DNA from: Halocynthiibacter sp. SDUM655004
Lineage (GTDB): Bacteria; Pseudomonadota; Alphaproteobacteria; Rhodobacterales; Rhodobacteraceae
Length of the DNA: 64,000 nucleotides
Reading direction: 5' to 3'
NCBI RefSeq assembly: GCF_026015885.1
Contig: NZ_JAPDUG010000001.1
Location: 248,001 to 312,000 of the forward strand
In this document: positions 1-7,134 of the stretch, one piece after another
Numbering within the stretch: the first letter of the stretch is position 1
Layout of the letters: every line of letters begins with the position of its first letter
The notes under the pieces: model-generated
Told to the model about the DNA's origin: nothing
The model's input: only the letters and a program-made list of their open reading frames with translations
Databases searched by the model: none
Position numbers and translations under genes: made by a program

Positions 1-138
1 TTTGCTTTGTCTATAGCTGCCGTTGTCGAAGAGATGCCTTGCCATGGAGGAGGTTCTTAAGTTTGAAACTAAAAACATCACATCCTTTTAATTGAATAAA
101 ATGTTTCATATCTGTGATGCAGGAAATGGAGGTCACCA

Positions 139-498
139 ATGGCATTAACTATGGACATGGATTCGAAGAAAGCAGAGCTACTGTTGCGTGCAGCGTTACT
201 TGATGATGCAAGTAACGTAGGTGAAAGACTGGCTGCCTTAGGTGCTGACATCAGCGTTGATGATGACGGCGATGCGTGGATTGCGTTGGACATGGACCTC
301 TGGCCAGAAGACAAAACTTCTCCGGAGGCAGAGACAATAGCAAAGATGCTTTGGCTGGACGTTGAATGGGTGTCGACAGTCGGGACATTCCCGTTTGCTT
401 GGCCGGGTCTGAGTGAATATTCCGACAAGACAACTGCTTACTTTAAGATGGTTTTAGATGCCTACGGTGGGCAAGGGCCTAACAAGGATGAGCGCTAA
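139..498 (+). CDS. Hypothetical acidic protein, 119 aa
   Basis: Not recognised. The ATG at 139 follows a GGAGG about seven bases upstream, which supports this start. The product is rich in Asp and Glu in its middle (residues 45-70), has no signal peptide or membrane segment, and contains four Trp residues in its second half. It lies upstream of the small minus-strand gene and the deaminase, in AT-rich cargo. An open frame ending at base 60 just before it may be the tail of another gene cut by the window edge, but too little is visible to call it. The gap 499-642 shows no gene. Confidence 0.55.
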   Translation: MALTMDMDSKKAELLLRAALLDDASNVGERLAALGADISVDDDGDAWIALDMDLWPEDKTSPEAETIAKMLWLDVEWVSTVGTFPFAWPGLSEYSDKTTAYFKMVLDAYGGQGPNKDER

Positions 499-642
499 GC
501 TGGCTTTGGGATGACGCTCGACATCTTACACTTTTGCAGTGCCAATAGGCGGCTTTCATGAATGAAGTAGCAACCCACTAGATTCTGGGGAGAGCTTGTA
601 GAAAGTCTAGGCTATGCAAGTTGAATATGTTCTCTGCCAACA

Positions 643-798
643 CTAGGCAGAGAGCAGCTTACCTTTTGTATACTCACGAGACGCTTCGGATTGATGACTA
701 ATCATTTCCATGAACTCTTCTCGCTCTTGTTTCAGATCTCGGGCCTTGGCTTCATCTTGCACTTCATTTCGAGGTTGTTTTTGCTTCTCACGATCCAT
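643..798 (-). CDS. Small charged protein, 51 aa, divergent to the deaminase gene
   Basis: Seen: ATG at 798 preceded by GGGAG with nine bases between, stop TAG at 645-643. The product starts MDREKQKQPRNEVQDEAKAR and is dominated by Lys, Arg, Glu and Gln, so it is probably one soluble helix or short coiled coil. It is transcribed away from the deaminase gene, with about 120 bases between the two starts. A perfect 8-bp hairpin (TCTCTGCC 631-638 with GGCAGAGA 646-653) carries the stop codon in its loop. No family is recognised. Known: AvcD deaminases in Vibrio are controlled by an upstream RNA, AvcI. Nothing shows that this ORF has that role, but it occupies a comparable position. Confidence 0.5.
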   Translation of the reverse strand: MDREKQKQPRNEVQDEAKARDLKQEREEFMEMISHQSEASREYTKGKLLSA

Positions 799-917
799 GT
801 CAACTACTCCCTTTGGTGCTTCTATTGTGAATCACTTTCAATAAGGGATCAATACTTGCCTTGACGTCGGCTAAAGATCATTCGAAACTCTCGTTCTGAT
901 TGTTGAAAGGACGCCTA

Positions 918-2441
918 ATGAGTAACCGCGTTGAACTGGTTTTTGGTTTGGTAGGTCCGATTGGTTGCCCGATCCATCAAGCCGGTGACATTCTGGCGTC
1001 GACTCTGAAAAAGATGGATTATATTCCTGTAACGGTATCGCTCAGTTCAGAGATGGATAGACTCCTGAAAGCGAAGGGTAGCGAAGTCGATGGGCGATTT
1101 GATTCCGCGTTAGAAGAGAAAATTCTCAAAGGGAATAAAGTTCGCGAGACATTTAATAACAACGGAGTTCTCGCCGCTGAAGCTATTAGGCAGATAGTTG
1201 AATATCGAAAAGGTTTTGCAAAGAATCGTGGAGAAACAAATGCTGCAAAAATAAACGAACGAGCACTTATTCCTCTTGATGAACATGCATTCATCATCGA
1301 CCAACTTAAGCGACCTGAGGAGGTCGAGCTGCTCATCAAGGCATTTGGAAAACGCTTTGTTCAAGTATCTGTCGTCACATCTTTAGAACAACGTAGACAG
1401 TCTTTGGTCGCTCGTCTACGCAGCGAGCAACACAGCTGGGATAACGAGCGCTGTGAAGCCCATGCCGGCACGTTGATCGCGACTGATCAGAATGAACGGA
1501 GCGATGAACGTGGGCAGCGAATTTCAAAGATTTTTCATCTTGGTGATGTATTTTTCGACGGCACCTCAGAAGATTCTTTGGAGAGATCCAGCCAACGTTT
1601 CATAAAGGCCTTCTTTGGGCGCAACAATGTTGCGCCAACACGCGATGAGTTTGGCAGCTATATGGCTAAAGCTGCTTCTCTGAGATCAGTTGATCTTTCA
1701 CGGCAAGTTGGAGCTGCAATTGTAACGTCTGAAGGAGATTTGATCTCTGTCGGTTGTAATGAAGTCCCTAAGTACGGAGGCGGAAATTATTGGGATGAAG
1801 ACGCTGACAAGAAAAGAGACATTGATCTAGGTGGCGAAGCAAATAAGAATGAAATCAACAGAATAATCTCTGATTTTTTGGGTGTGCTTGAGAAGCAAGG
1901 AATAATTGCAAAGGGACAAACAGTTAATAGTATTTTGCAAAATGATGGGCACCGAAAAGCGATTAAAGGCTCGTTAATAGCTGGTGTGACAGAATATGGG
2001 CGAATGGTGCATGCAGAGATGAATGCCCTGTCTGATGCGGCGCGATTAGGTAGGTCTTTGAAAGGCGCTTCAATTTTCGTAACCACTTACCCCTGTCATA
2101 ATTGTGCTAAACACCTAATTGCCGCAGGCATAGAGCGGATTGTCTTCATCGAGCCGTATCCCAAAAGTAAAACTGAAAGCCTATTCCAAAATATTGTGGG
2201 TCACGATGCTACCGAAAGTGCTAAAGTCAGTATTGAACACTTCTTTGGTATATCTCCTCGACGGTACCGCGACATTTTTGAAAAAGGCTCGCGCCAAACG
2301 AAAGAAGGCGAAGTGATTGACTGGTATAAAGGTGAACAAGCACCACGCTTGGGCAATATTGAGGTAGGTGCACCAGCCCGCGTTATTTATGCAGTGCTCG
2401 AAAACCTATATGCTGTAGATACGATAAGCACGACTGATTAG
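918..2441 (+). CDS. avcD: Anti-phage nucleotide (dCTP/dCMP) deaminase, AvcD-like
   Basis: 507 aa from the ATG at 918, which has AAGGA seven bases upstream; a TTG at 900 would add six residues but has no such site. Two parts are visible: an N-terminal P-loop-like region beginning ELVFGLVGPIGCP (residues 6-18), and a C-terminal cytidine/dCMP deaminase domain from about residue 250. The deaminase zinc site is H365-A-E367 and P392-C393-x-x-C396. Known: AvcD proteins deaminate dCTP/dCMP on phage infection, deplete dC nucleotides and stall phage DNA replication. Length and two-domain layout match that family. Inferred: phage-defence cargo of the element. The gene symbol is by family, not from a direct match. 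Confidence 0.85.
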   Translation: MSNRVELVFGLVGPIGCPIHQAGDILASTLKKMDYIPVTVSLSSEMDRLLKAKGSEVDGRFDSALEEKILKGNKVRETFNNNGVLAAEAIRQIVEYRKGFAKNRGETNAAKINERALIPLDEHAFIIDQLKRPEEVELLIKAFGKRFVQVSVVTSLEQRRQSLVARLRSEQHSWDNERCEAHAGTLIATDQNERSDERGQRISKIFHLGDVFFDGTSEDSLERSSQRFIKAFFGRNNVAPTRDEFGSYMAKAASLRSVDLSRQVGAAIVTSEGDLISVGCNEVPKYGGGNYWDEDADKKRDIDLGGEANKNEINRIISDFLGVLEKQGIIAKGQTVNSILQNDGHRKAIKGSLIAGVTEYGRMVHAEMNALSDAARLGRSLKGASIFVTTYPCHNCAKHLIAAGIERIVFIEPYPKSKTESLFQNIVGHDATESAKVSIEHFFGISPRRYRDIFEKGSRQTKEGEVIDWYKGEQAPRLGNIEVGAPARVIYAVLENLYAVDTISTTD

Positions 2442-2498
2442 GTGTTCCAGCGAGTAAAAAGCCGACAATCACTTCACGCATACCATCTAAATTAAAAC

Positions 2499-2666
2499 CT
2501 ACTTCTTTTGGCCTTTGCGTAAAGTAACATTTACTTCACGTGTCATCTTTACTCTTAGCATATATTCACGTGAGTTTGAATCGCGCCTTGCGTCCTGCGA
2601 ATTCCATGCCGATGCAATAATTTCACGGCGTTTGTACGAATATGGCTCGTTTCTGATCCGCTTCAT
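2499..2666 (-). CDS. Small basic protein, 55 aa, third gene of the kinase operon
   Basis: Seen: ATG at 2666, three bases after the kinase stop codon, with GAGGG seven bases upstream; stop TAG at 2501-2499. The product starts MKRIRNEPYSYKRREIIASA and ends in a Lys/Arg-rich tail (TLRKGQKK), with one Trp. Its high positive charge suggests nucleic-acid or protein binding, which is inference only. No family is recognised. Spacing places it in one transcription unit with the kinase and the 152-aa protein. It could be a kinase substrate, a regulator or a toxin/antitoxin part. Confidence 0.55.
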   Translation of the reverse strand: MKRIRNEPYSYKRREIIASAWNSQDARRDSNSREYMLRVKMTREVNVTLRKGQKK

Positions 2667-2669
2667 CTA

Positions 2670-3695
2670 CTAACCCTCATTCTTTAGAACGCCGCGTATC
2701 TTTGTTGGTGTCATTGTCGCCTTGCAGTGAGCAGTCTTTCGTCGCGTTTTCCCGTTCTTGGCTGTCAAAAACGCGGTCGAACCATCTCCTTTTACCACAA
2801 AAGTCTTGAGTGTTCCGTTCTCACTACGTTTCCAACGCCTTTCTTCGCCAACTGTTTCATATTCCCAGTCGAAACAGTTATCCACCTTAGCAAGTTCATT
2901 TGCGACCGCTAATGCCGAAAGAAATCTATCGTTTGGACTTGGTTGCAAGCACTGAATGACAACGCTTTTTAGACGATTAGGTATGTGTTCTGGGAATGCC
3001 TGTCGGTTCGGATAAATTCCTTGTTCGAGTGCTGAAACAAAAGCCTGTTGATCGCCTCCGAAGGCATCAAATTGCTTTCTCACCGAACTACCACCACAGC
3101 ACATCCTGTAAAGTGTTAAGCCAAACTGATAGATGTCGTGTTGCAAGTTAAATGGTGGACCTATCACCCTTTCAGGTGGAGCTATAGGCATATAAAACTG
3201 GTCCTGCCATGCCTCACCGGCATACATCTGTTTTGCTAGACCAAAATCAGATATGAGAGCTTCACCTCGTTCAGATAGAAGAATGTTGTCAGGTTTAATG
3301 TCGAAATGGATCAAACCTTTCGAGTGTATGTTGTGAAGTCCTGACAATAATTGGCATGACAACCTAATTATCTCTCGCACAGTTAGGTTGCGGGATGCCA
3401 TGAGCGCTGACAGTGAACCCTGTTCAAAAAACGGCAGCGCAACGTAGACGAATTTGTCGTCTTCACAGGAATATAAAACTGGGACGACGTTTTGATGTGC
3501 GGTTGCATATAATGCCTTCGCTTCATCAAAATATTCAGAAGCAGATTCCAGCTTTGACTTCGCGATTCTCTTCATCACAATTTCTGCACCAAGCTGGACG
3601 TCCTCAACAATATGCGTGGTTGAGTTTTTACCTTCCAGCCCAATCTCGCGAATTTCGTGCCACTCTACTTCCGCTCTCTTATGAGGTCTAAGCAT
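2670..3695 (-). CDS. Hanks-type serine/threonine protein kinase, non-RD type
   Basis: 341 aa from the ATG at 3695, which overlaps the stop of the upstream gene by 8 bases and follows TGGAG; a longer form from 3740 would overlap by 53 bases and is less likely. Seen: an atypical glycine loop (19-27), K42 in the VMKRI strand, a helix-C Glu near 54-58, catalytic loop HFDIKPDN (130-137), DFG (150-152) and APPE (172-175). The Arg before the catalytic Asp is replaced by Phe, so it is a non-RD kinase, less likely to need activation-loop phosphorylation. The C-terminal ~90 residues are not recognised and no membrane segment is seen, so it should be cytoplasmic. Operon partners are the 152-aa and 55-aa genes. 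Confidence 0.85.
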   Translation of the reverse strand: MLRPHKRAEVEWHEIREIGLEGKNSTTHIVEDVQLGAEIVMKRIAKSKLESASEYFDEAKALYATAHQNVVPVLYSCEDDKFVYVALPFFEQGSLSALMASRNLTVREIIRLSCQLLSGLHNIHSKGLIHFDIKPDNILLSERGEALISDFGLAKQMYAGEAWQDQFYMPIAPPERVIGPPFNLQHDIYQFGLTLYRMCCGGSSVRKQFDAFGGDQQAFVSALEQGIYPNRQAFPEHIPNRLKSVVIQCLQPSPNDRFLSALAVANELAKVDNCFDWEYETVGEERRWKRSENGTLKTFVVKGDGSTAFLTAKNGKTRRKTAHCKATMTPTKIRGVLKNEG

Positions 3696-4146
3696 TGTGT
3701 TCAGCTCCAAGGGCACATAGGACTGCCTCTCTTTCTTCATTAATCATATTCTGCCAGCCATCGACTTCAAAGGGCACGTTGCCTTCGATCATCGGCTTTA
3801 GGTGTGTTCGAGTTAGGCCTAAGCGCGAAGCGATCGATGAAATATGCCCAACATAGTAGCCCTTTAACGGGCTGCTCGCGAATGCCTCTATAATCACACC
3901 CTCAATCTGGAGTCTTTTGATATTCATGCGTTGCGAGTTCGGCTCAGTGGCTCTGATTCCGGCTTGCTGAATGTTGTATTCACGAATTATGTCTAGAAAG
4001 TTACTTCGGACATATTTAAGTGCTTCGGGCGTATCGAACGCCAACGGCACAACAATCTGATCAATATTCACAACGGAACTGTCTTCCGTATCCACGACAG
4101 CGTAGACTACGCTAGATGGTCGGGCTCTAATGCCGATTGTAATCAT
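3688..4146 (-). CDS. Small protein possibly of RuvC/RNase H-like fold, first gene of the kinase operon
   Basis: 152 aa; ATG at 4146 with GAGG five bases upstream. The protein opens with a beta strand MITIGIRARPSSVVYAVVD, as in RuvC-like ribonuclease H folds, followed by alternating strands and helices and a conserved-looking stretch GIRATEPNSQRMNIKRL near residues 64-80. The acidic residue expected at the end of the first strand of active RuvC nucleases is absent (IGIRA), so activity is doubtful. It resembles in size and layout the small DUF3010 family, but this is recollection and untested. The end of the gene overlaps the kinase start (ATGCTTAG), indicating translational coupling. Predicted promoter at 4189-4217. 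Confidence 0.6.
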   Translation of the reverse strand: MITIGIRARPSSVVYAVVDTEDSSVVNIDQIVVPLAFDTPEALKYVRSNFLDIIREYNIQQAGIRATEPNSQRMNIKRLQIEGVIIEAFASSPLKGYYVGHISSIASRLGLTRTHLKPMIEGNVPFEVDGWQNMINEEREAVLCALGAEHNA

Positions 4147-4185
4147 CTAACCTCACATCGAACGAGAACATAAAGTGAACACACT

Positions 4186-4217
4186 GGAAACATATGTTCC
4201 CTATCCTGTTATTGCAA
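4186..4217 (-). promoter_or_regulatory. Predicted promoter with overlapping palindrome for the kinase operon
   Basis: On the minus strand TTGCAA (4217-4212) and TATGTT (4194-4189) are separated by exactly 17 bases, and the start codon of the 152-aa gene lies about 40 bases beyond the -10. The -10 is covered by a near-perfect palindrome, GGAAACATATGTTCCC (4186-4201, one mismatched pair), a plausible repressor operator. The rest of the gap 4147-4336 shows no gene. Confidence 0.4.
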
Positions 4218-4336
4218 CCTAACTTTATGCATTACTATTACGTAGCCCCCAAAGACAAAACGCTGCGACTATAAATATTCTCTCGACTTGAAATGATCGA
4301 ACTAGGACGTGAGTTGTTTGCTCTACTTTAGTGCGC

Positions 4337-5482
4337 TTACCACAACCGATACCTTCTCCTCACCTTGTCAAACCTTTCCTCAATCGGCTTCGGGTGCTCT
4401 TTGCTCATTCTTGCGAGCGGCTGAACGTGCTGAAGCATGAATTCTTCGAAGTCGTCGGGCTTCACGTCCGAAAGTGCAGCGCGGGAAACGAAATACCCTA
4501 AGAGCTGGGTATCAAACTGACGCCACTTCTCAAACTTGTTGGCATAGATCACATTGCTTGGCTCAACGCCGGTGCGGTGCTCTAGTAGGTTTTCTGCCAC
4601 CCTATCCCTTACGGCCCTCCAGATGGGCTGTACCGGCCATCGTGCGCGGTTGGTGTCGCCTGTGGGGGTGCAGTAGCGGATTTTCTCGAAGAACTCGTTG
4701 AGGGCGTCTCCGATAGTTTCGCGCAGGTCTTGCCAGCTTCGCATTTCATAGCGGTTGCGGAGTTGTTTTGAGCCAAGACGCATTTCAAACCGCCAAATCT
4801 GGCTTGCAAAACGATCCTTCAAATCCAACTCGGGTTGGCCCACATCTCGACGGGCTTGGTTCCAGATTGTAAGCCAGCCCGCGTTTTTCTTCTGCATGAC
4901 TTCGAGGCGCTTGTCGTAGATGGCAAGTTGGCGGTTTGCAATGGCACCGGCGCGAAGGCCGGTCACGCGGTTGCTGCTGGCGAGGGTTTCGGTTTCATCA
5001 ACGCCGGTGAGTTCGCTTACCTTGGTGTGGGCAGGAACCACAAGCGCTTCTCTGCTTGGTTCGAACCACGGGGCGAGCACATCAACCGCGAAGTCAACGC
5101 GGCTCACACGGAGCTGGGTTTCGACGTAGGGGATTTCAAAGGCTTCCATGCAATCACGGAAGTGTTCTTCGGCTCCGTCCAAGCCATGAAGCGCAAGCCC
5201 CATGGCGCGGAAATCAACTTTAATCATCGGGTTGTTGGGGATCGGGTTTTCTGGGTCTTGAATGAGCCAGACCGCGCCCAAGTCGCCCGTGTGACAGGTA
5301 AAGCCACGCGCCCCTGTTGCGGTGACAGATAGTTTGATCTTACCCAAATCAAGGATGCATTCGGCGCGGGTTTCCCAAGCAAAGGCTTTGGCCGATGCAA
5401 GCTCTTGGGCGAAGTCGGGCGGAATGTCGGTGGAAACGGTGAAGGTTAGACCGTCAAAGCCGGAATGAAGGATGTCTATCAT
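4337..5482 (-). CDS. Replication initiation factor-like protein (Rep_trans type)
   Basis: 381 aa, ATG at 5482. Seen: a middle segment with RVDFAVD (128-134) and AIYDKRLE with Y189-D-K, the pattern of acidic strand followed by a Tyr-Asp-Lys motif found in rolling-circle initiators of the Rep_trans family. The C-terminal third is Arg- and Trp-rich. Known: such proteins nick DNA at a double-strand origin with the Tyr; related proteins occur in integrative elements that replicate after excision. Inferred: it allows the excised circle to replicate. It follows the 72-aa gene after a gap holding a strong hairpin. Alternative: a non-replicative relaxase-like function. Confidence 0.6.
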   Translation of the reverse strand: MIDILHSGFDGLTFTVSTDIPPDFAQELASAKAFAWETRAECILDLGKIKLSVTATGARGFTCHTGDLGAVWLIQDPENPIPNNPMIKVDFRAMGLALHGLDGAEEHFRDCMEAFEIPYVETQLRVSRVDFAVDVLAPWFEPSREALVVPAHTKVSELTGVDETETLASSNRVTGLRAGAIANRQLAIYDKRLEVMQKKNAGWLTIWNQARRDVGQPELDLKDRFASQIWRFEMRLGSKQLRNRYEMRSWQDLRETIGDALNEFFEKIRYCTPTGDTNRARWPVQPIWRAVRDRVAENLLEHRTGVEPSNVIYANKFEKWRQFDTQLLGYFVSRAALSDVKPDDFEEFMLQHVQPLARMSKEHPKPIEERFDKVRRRYRLW

Positions 5483-5516
5483 GGTTTACGCTGTACCTGC
5501 TTTTTGTATTTGTGGA

Positions 5517-5538
5517 GGGGGGTGTTACAAGACCCCCC
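5517..5538. other. G/C-rich hairpin upstream of the rep-like gene
   Basis: GGGGGGT (5517-5523) pairs with ACCCCCC (5532-5538) around an 8-base loop, 34 bases upstream of the rep start codon. On the minus strand the loop reads CTTGTAAC. It could be a transcript structure or a cruciform origin nick site; there is no T run, so a terminator is unlikely. The rest of the gap 5483-5660 shows no gene. Confidence 0.4.
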
Positions 5539-5660
5539 ATTGTCTCCGCATGTTATTGCGGCGTTCGATGGCTTGAATGTGAGGGAATGACCGGAAGTCG
5601 TGCCTCCGGCGGGGCAGTTTGTGTTTTGGGGCCGGATTGAGAAGCCCGACCCCTAAAGTT

Positions 5661-5879
5661 TCATCGTGTTGAAAGCTGTCTGCTGATCCAGATTTCCGCG
5701 CGTTCCGCAACCTTGGCGACGTTCAGAAGATCGGAGTGGAACAGACTTCCTGTGTTCTTCCAGTCGCCCTGAGCGTCCTTGTAGGAGCGGGTAATGTCGA
5801 CGGAATAGTTCCCGTCATTGTCCCAGATTGTTGCGGTTGTGAGGCCCAATTTGATTTTGTGGGCAGGTAGATTGCTCAT
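5661..5879 (-). CDS. Small conserved element protein, 72 aa
   Basis: ATG at 5879 preceded by AAGGA. The sequence MSNLPAHKIKLGLTTATIWDN followed by a strand-rich middle (SVDITRSYKDAQGDWKNTGSL) and a C-terminal helix resembles small unknown proteins that I have seen beside plasmid or integrative-element replication genes; that is recollection, not a search result. Probably cytoplasmic, with an N-terminal beta sheet and a terminal amphipathic helix. It lies between the excisionase-like gene and rep, on the same strand. Confidence 0.65.
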   Translation of the reverse strand: MSNLPAHKIKLGLTTATIWDNDGNYSVDITRSYKDAQGDWKNTGSLFHSDLLNVAKVAERAEIWISRQLSTR

Positions 5880-5920
5880 GTGTTTTCCTTTTCGAAGTTA
5901 AGTTGTCGGCAGACATATGA

Positions 5921-6006
5921 AGGGCGTGAGGTGACGTTTGACCCCACGCCCTCTAAGAAGCCATCCGGCCCCAAAATCCCGCACGTCGCTGCCAACTCCG
6001 TGCGGG
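5921..6006. other. Two consecutive hairpins between the excisionase-like gene and the 72-aa gene
   Basis: First: AGGGCGTG (5921-5928) with CACGCCCT (5945-5952), extended inside by GGT/ACC. Second: CCCGCAC (5978-5984) with GTGCGGG (6000-6006), followed on the minus strand by ATTTT. The second could act as a weak terminator after the excisionase-like gene; the first has no T run. Both could also be protein-binding sites. Confidence 0.4.
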
Positions 6007-6016
6007 CAAAACTGGA

Positions 6017-6244
6017 TTATTCAACGAGCGATAGGCTCGTGTTTGCGACCCGCTTTTCTGCGATCCATTTCTGAAGGTCGCGGCGCGTGTAACGAACCGA
6101 ACGGCCTGATACTTTGATAAAAAGCGGCCCGCCGCCACGAACGCGCCAGTTCTGGAGCGCCCTTACCGAATAACAAAGGTAATCGGCGGCATCTCTCTCT
6201 CCGATAAGCCGGTCGTAGTAGTCTGGATCAATCTGTGTTTGCAT
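6017..6244 (-). CDS. Helix-turn-helix DNA-binding protein, AlpA/excisionase-like
   Basis: 75 aa from the ATG at 6244, which has GAGG just upstream; a longer frame from 6313 lacks a site. The motif order DRLIGERDAADYLCYSVRAL (winged HTH start), WRVRGGGPLFIKVSGRSVRY and a terminal helix RRDLQKWIAEKR is typical of the HTH_17/AlpA group. Known: these proteins act as recombination directionality factors or regulators in integrative elements and prophages. Its place in a minus-strand series after the integrase supports an excision or regulatory role. The gap 6245-6347 shows nothing. Confidence 0.8.
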   Translation of the reverse strand: MQTQIDPDYYDRLIGERDAADYLCYSVRALQNWRVRGGGPLFIKVSGRSVRYTRRDLQKWIAEKRVANTSLSLVE

Positions 6245-6347
6245 CGTTGCCTCACTGCTGTTTGTTTCGATGTAAACAGAATGCAGCGTAAGGCGTTCGC
6301 GTTCTAATGGCATAAATGGTCAAATTTTGATCCATTTTCGCCATAGC

Positions 6348-7016
6348 CTATTTTCTAAGGCCAAAAACGCGCCGTGCGGTGTCGCCGATTGTGTGTGAAG
6401 TCGGAAATTGCCGCCCGTTCACCGACCAGAAAAACGCATAGAGAAAATCAAAGAACCTGCCATGATAGGGGCGCTCTTGATCAATCTCGTTATAGCTATA
6501 TGAGGCCATTGGCACATCACCGGTGAAATACTCGAACACCTTGCCCAGCTTCGTGATTGTATCTTCAAGCGATTGGTTCTGCTTTGGTCGGGCACGGGGG
6601 CGCTTGTGTTCGGTTAGAGCGTACTCAACCAATACGTTCAGTTCCGGCAAGGCGGCTTGAAGTTTTTCAACAAGGAACTCGCCATATCCAAGCCCCTCGT
6701 TTTCGGTGTCCATTATGGCTTCATCAAAGCCTTCCGGCTCAAGGGCAAATCCTGCTTCCTCAAGCTCCCATTCAGCCGATGGCGGCAAGTGCGAAAGTTG
6801 CGCCAATAAAGTAGAAGCAGATTTTTCGATCTTTCCGTATAGCGCCTTGCGCTCTTTCGCGGAGAGTTTAGAAACGCTGCGATTTTTAGGATCGTAGGCT
6901 CGGGCGATAAACTCGATCTCGCTTTCAAACTCCGTGGCCATCGGCGCGTCTAAACCTAACGCCTCCCAAAGTTTGCCAATATCTAAGGTAACGGGAGGCG
7001 TGGTTGTCGTGGTCAT
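6348..7016 (-). CDS. Hypothetical element protein, 222 aa
   Basis: ATG at 7016 with GAGG about ten bases upstream. Not recognised. Soluble and mostly helical by eye; the N terminus is a Thr/Pro run (MTTTTTPPVTL), the middle is acidic (residues 75-110), and the last 60 residues are aromatic-rich (YEYFTGD, FFDFLYAFFWSVNG). No catalytic motif is seen. It sits directly downstream of the integrase and the inverted repeat at 7074-7134, and probably belongs to the maintenance module. Confidence 0.6.
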   Translation of the reverse strand: MTTTTTPPVTLDIGKLWEALGLDAPMATEFESEIEFIARAYDPKNRSVSKLSAKERKALYGKIEKSASTLLAQLSHLPPSAEWELEEAGFALEPEGFDEAIMDTENEGLGYGEFLVEKLQAALPELNVLVEYALTEHKRPRARPKQNQSLEDTITKLGKVFEYFTGDVPMASYSYNEIDQERPYHGRFFDFLYAFFWSVNGRQFPTSHTIGDTARRVFGLRK

Positions 7017-7073
7017 TTCTGCTGTCCTCTAATCTTATGCAAGGGGGGAGCCGTTCTGCGCGGACCTGTTCGG

Positions 7074-7134
7074 TAACATTACTTTACATAGGGCGGCCTT
7101 AATGCTCGCGCTATCTCTATGTAAGGTAACGTTA
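7074..7134. repeat. Imperfect 18-base inverted repeat between the integrase and the next gene
   Basis: TAACATTACTTTACATAG (7074-7091) and CTATGTAAGGTAACGTTA (7117-7134) are inverted copies matching at 16 of 18 positions with 25 bases between. The right arm ends on the integrase stop codon (7134-7132). No T run follows. Its place upstream of the 222-aa gene suits an operator or recombinase/excisionase arm sites. Confidence 0.5.

Noticed and set aside
1-60. Open frame ending TAA at base 60, possible 3' end of a gene
   Set aside because: Only 19 codons are visible and no family can be seen, so it cannot be distinguished from chance.
799-917. AvcI-like regulatory RNA upstream of the deaminase
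   Set aside because: No structured element could be recognised by eye; absence is not proven.
5525-5710. 61-codon minus-strand frame between rep and the 72-aa gene
   Set aside because: Overlaps the better-supported 72-aa gene, has no ribosome site and spans the G/C hairpin.
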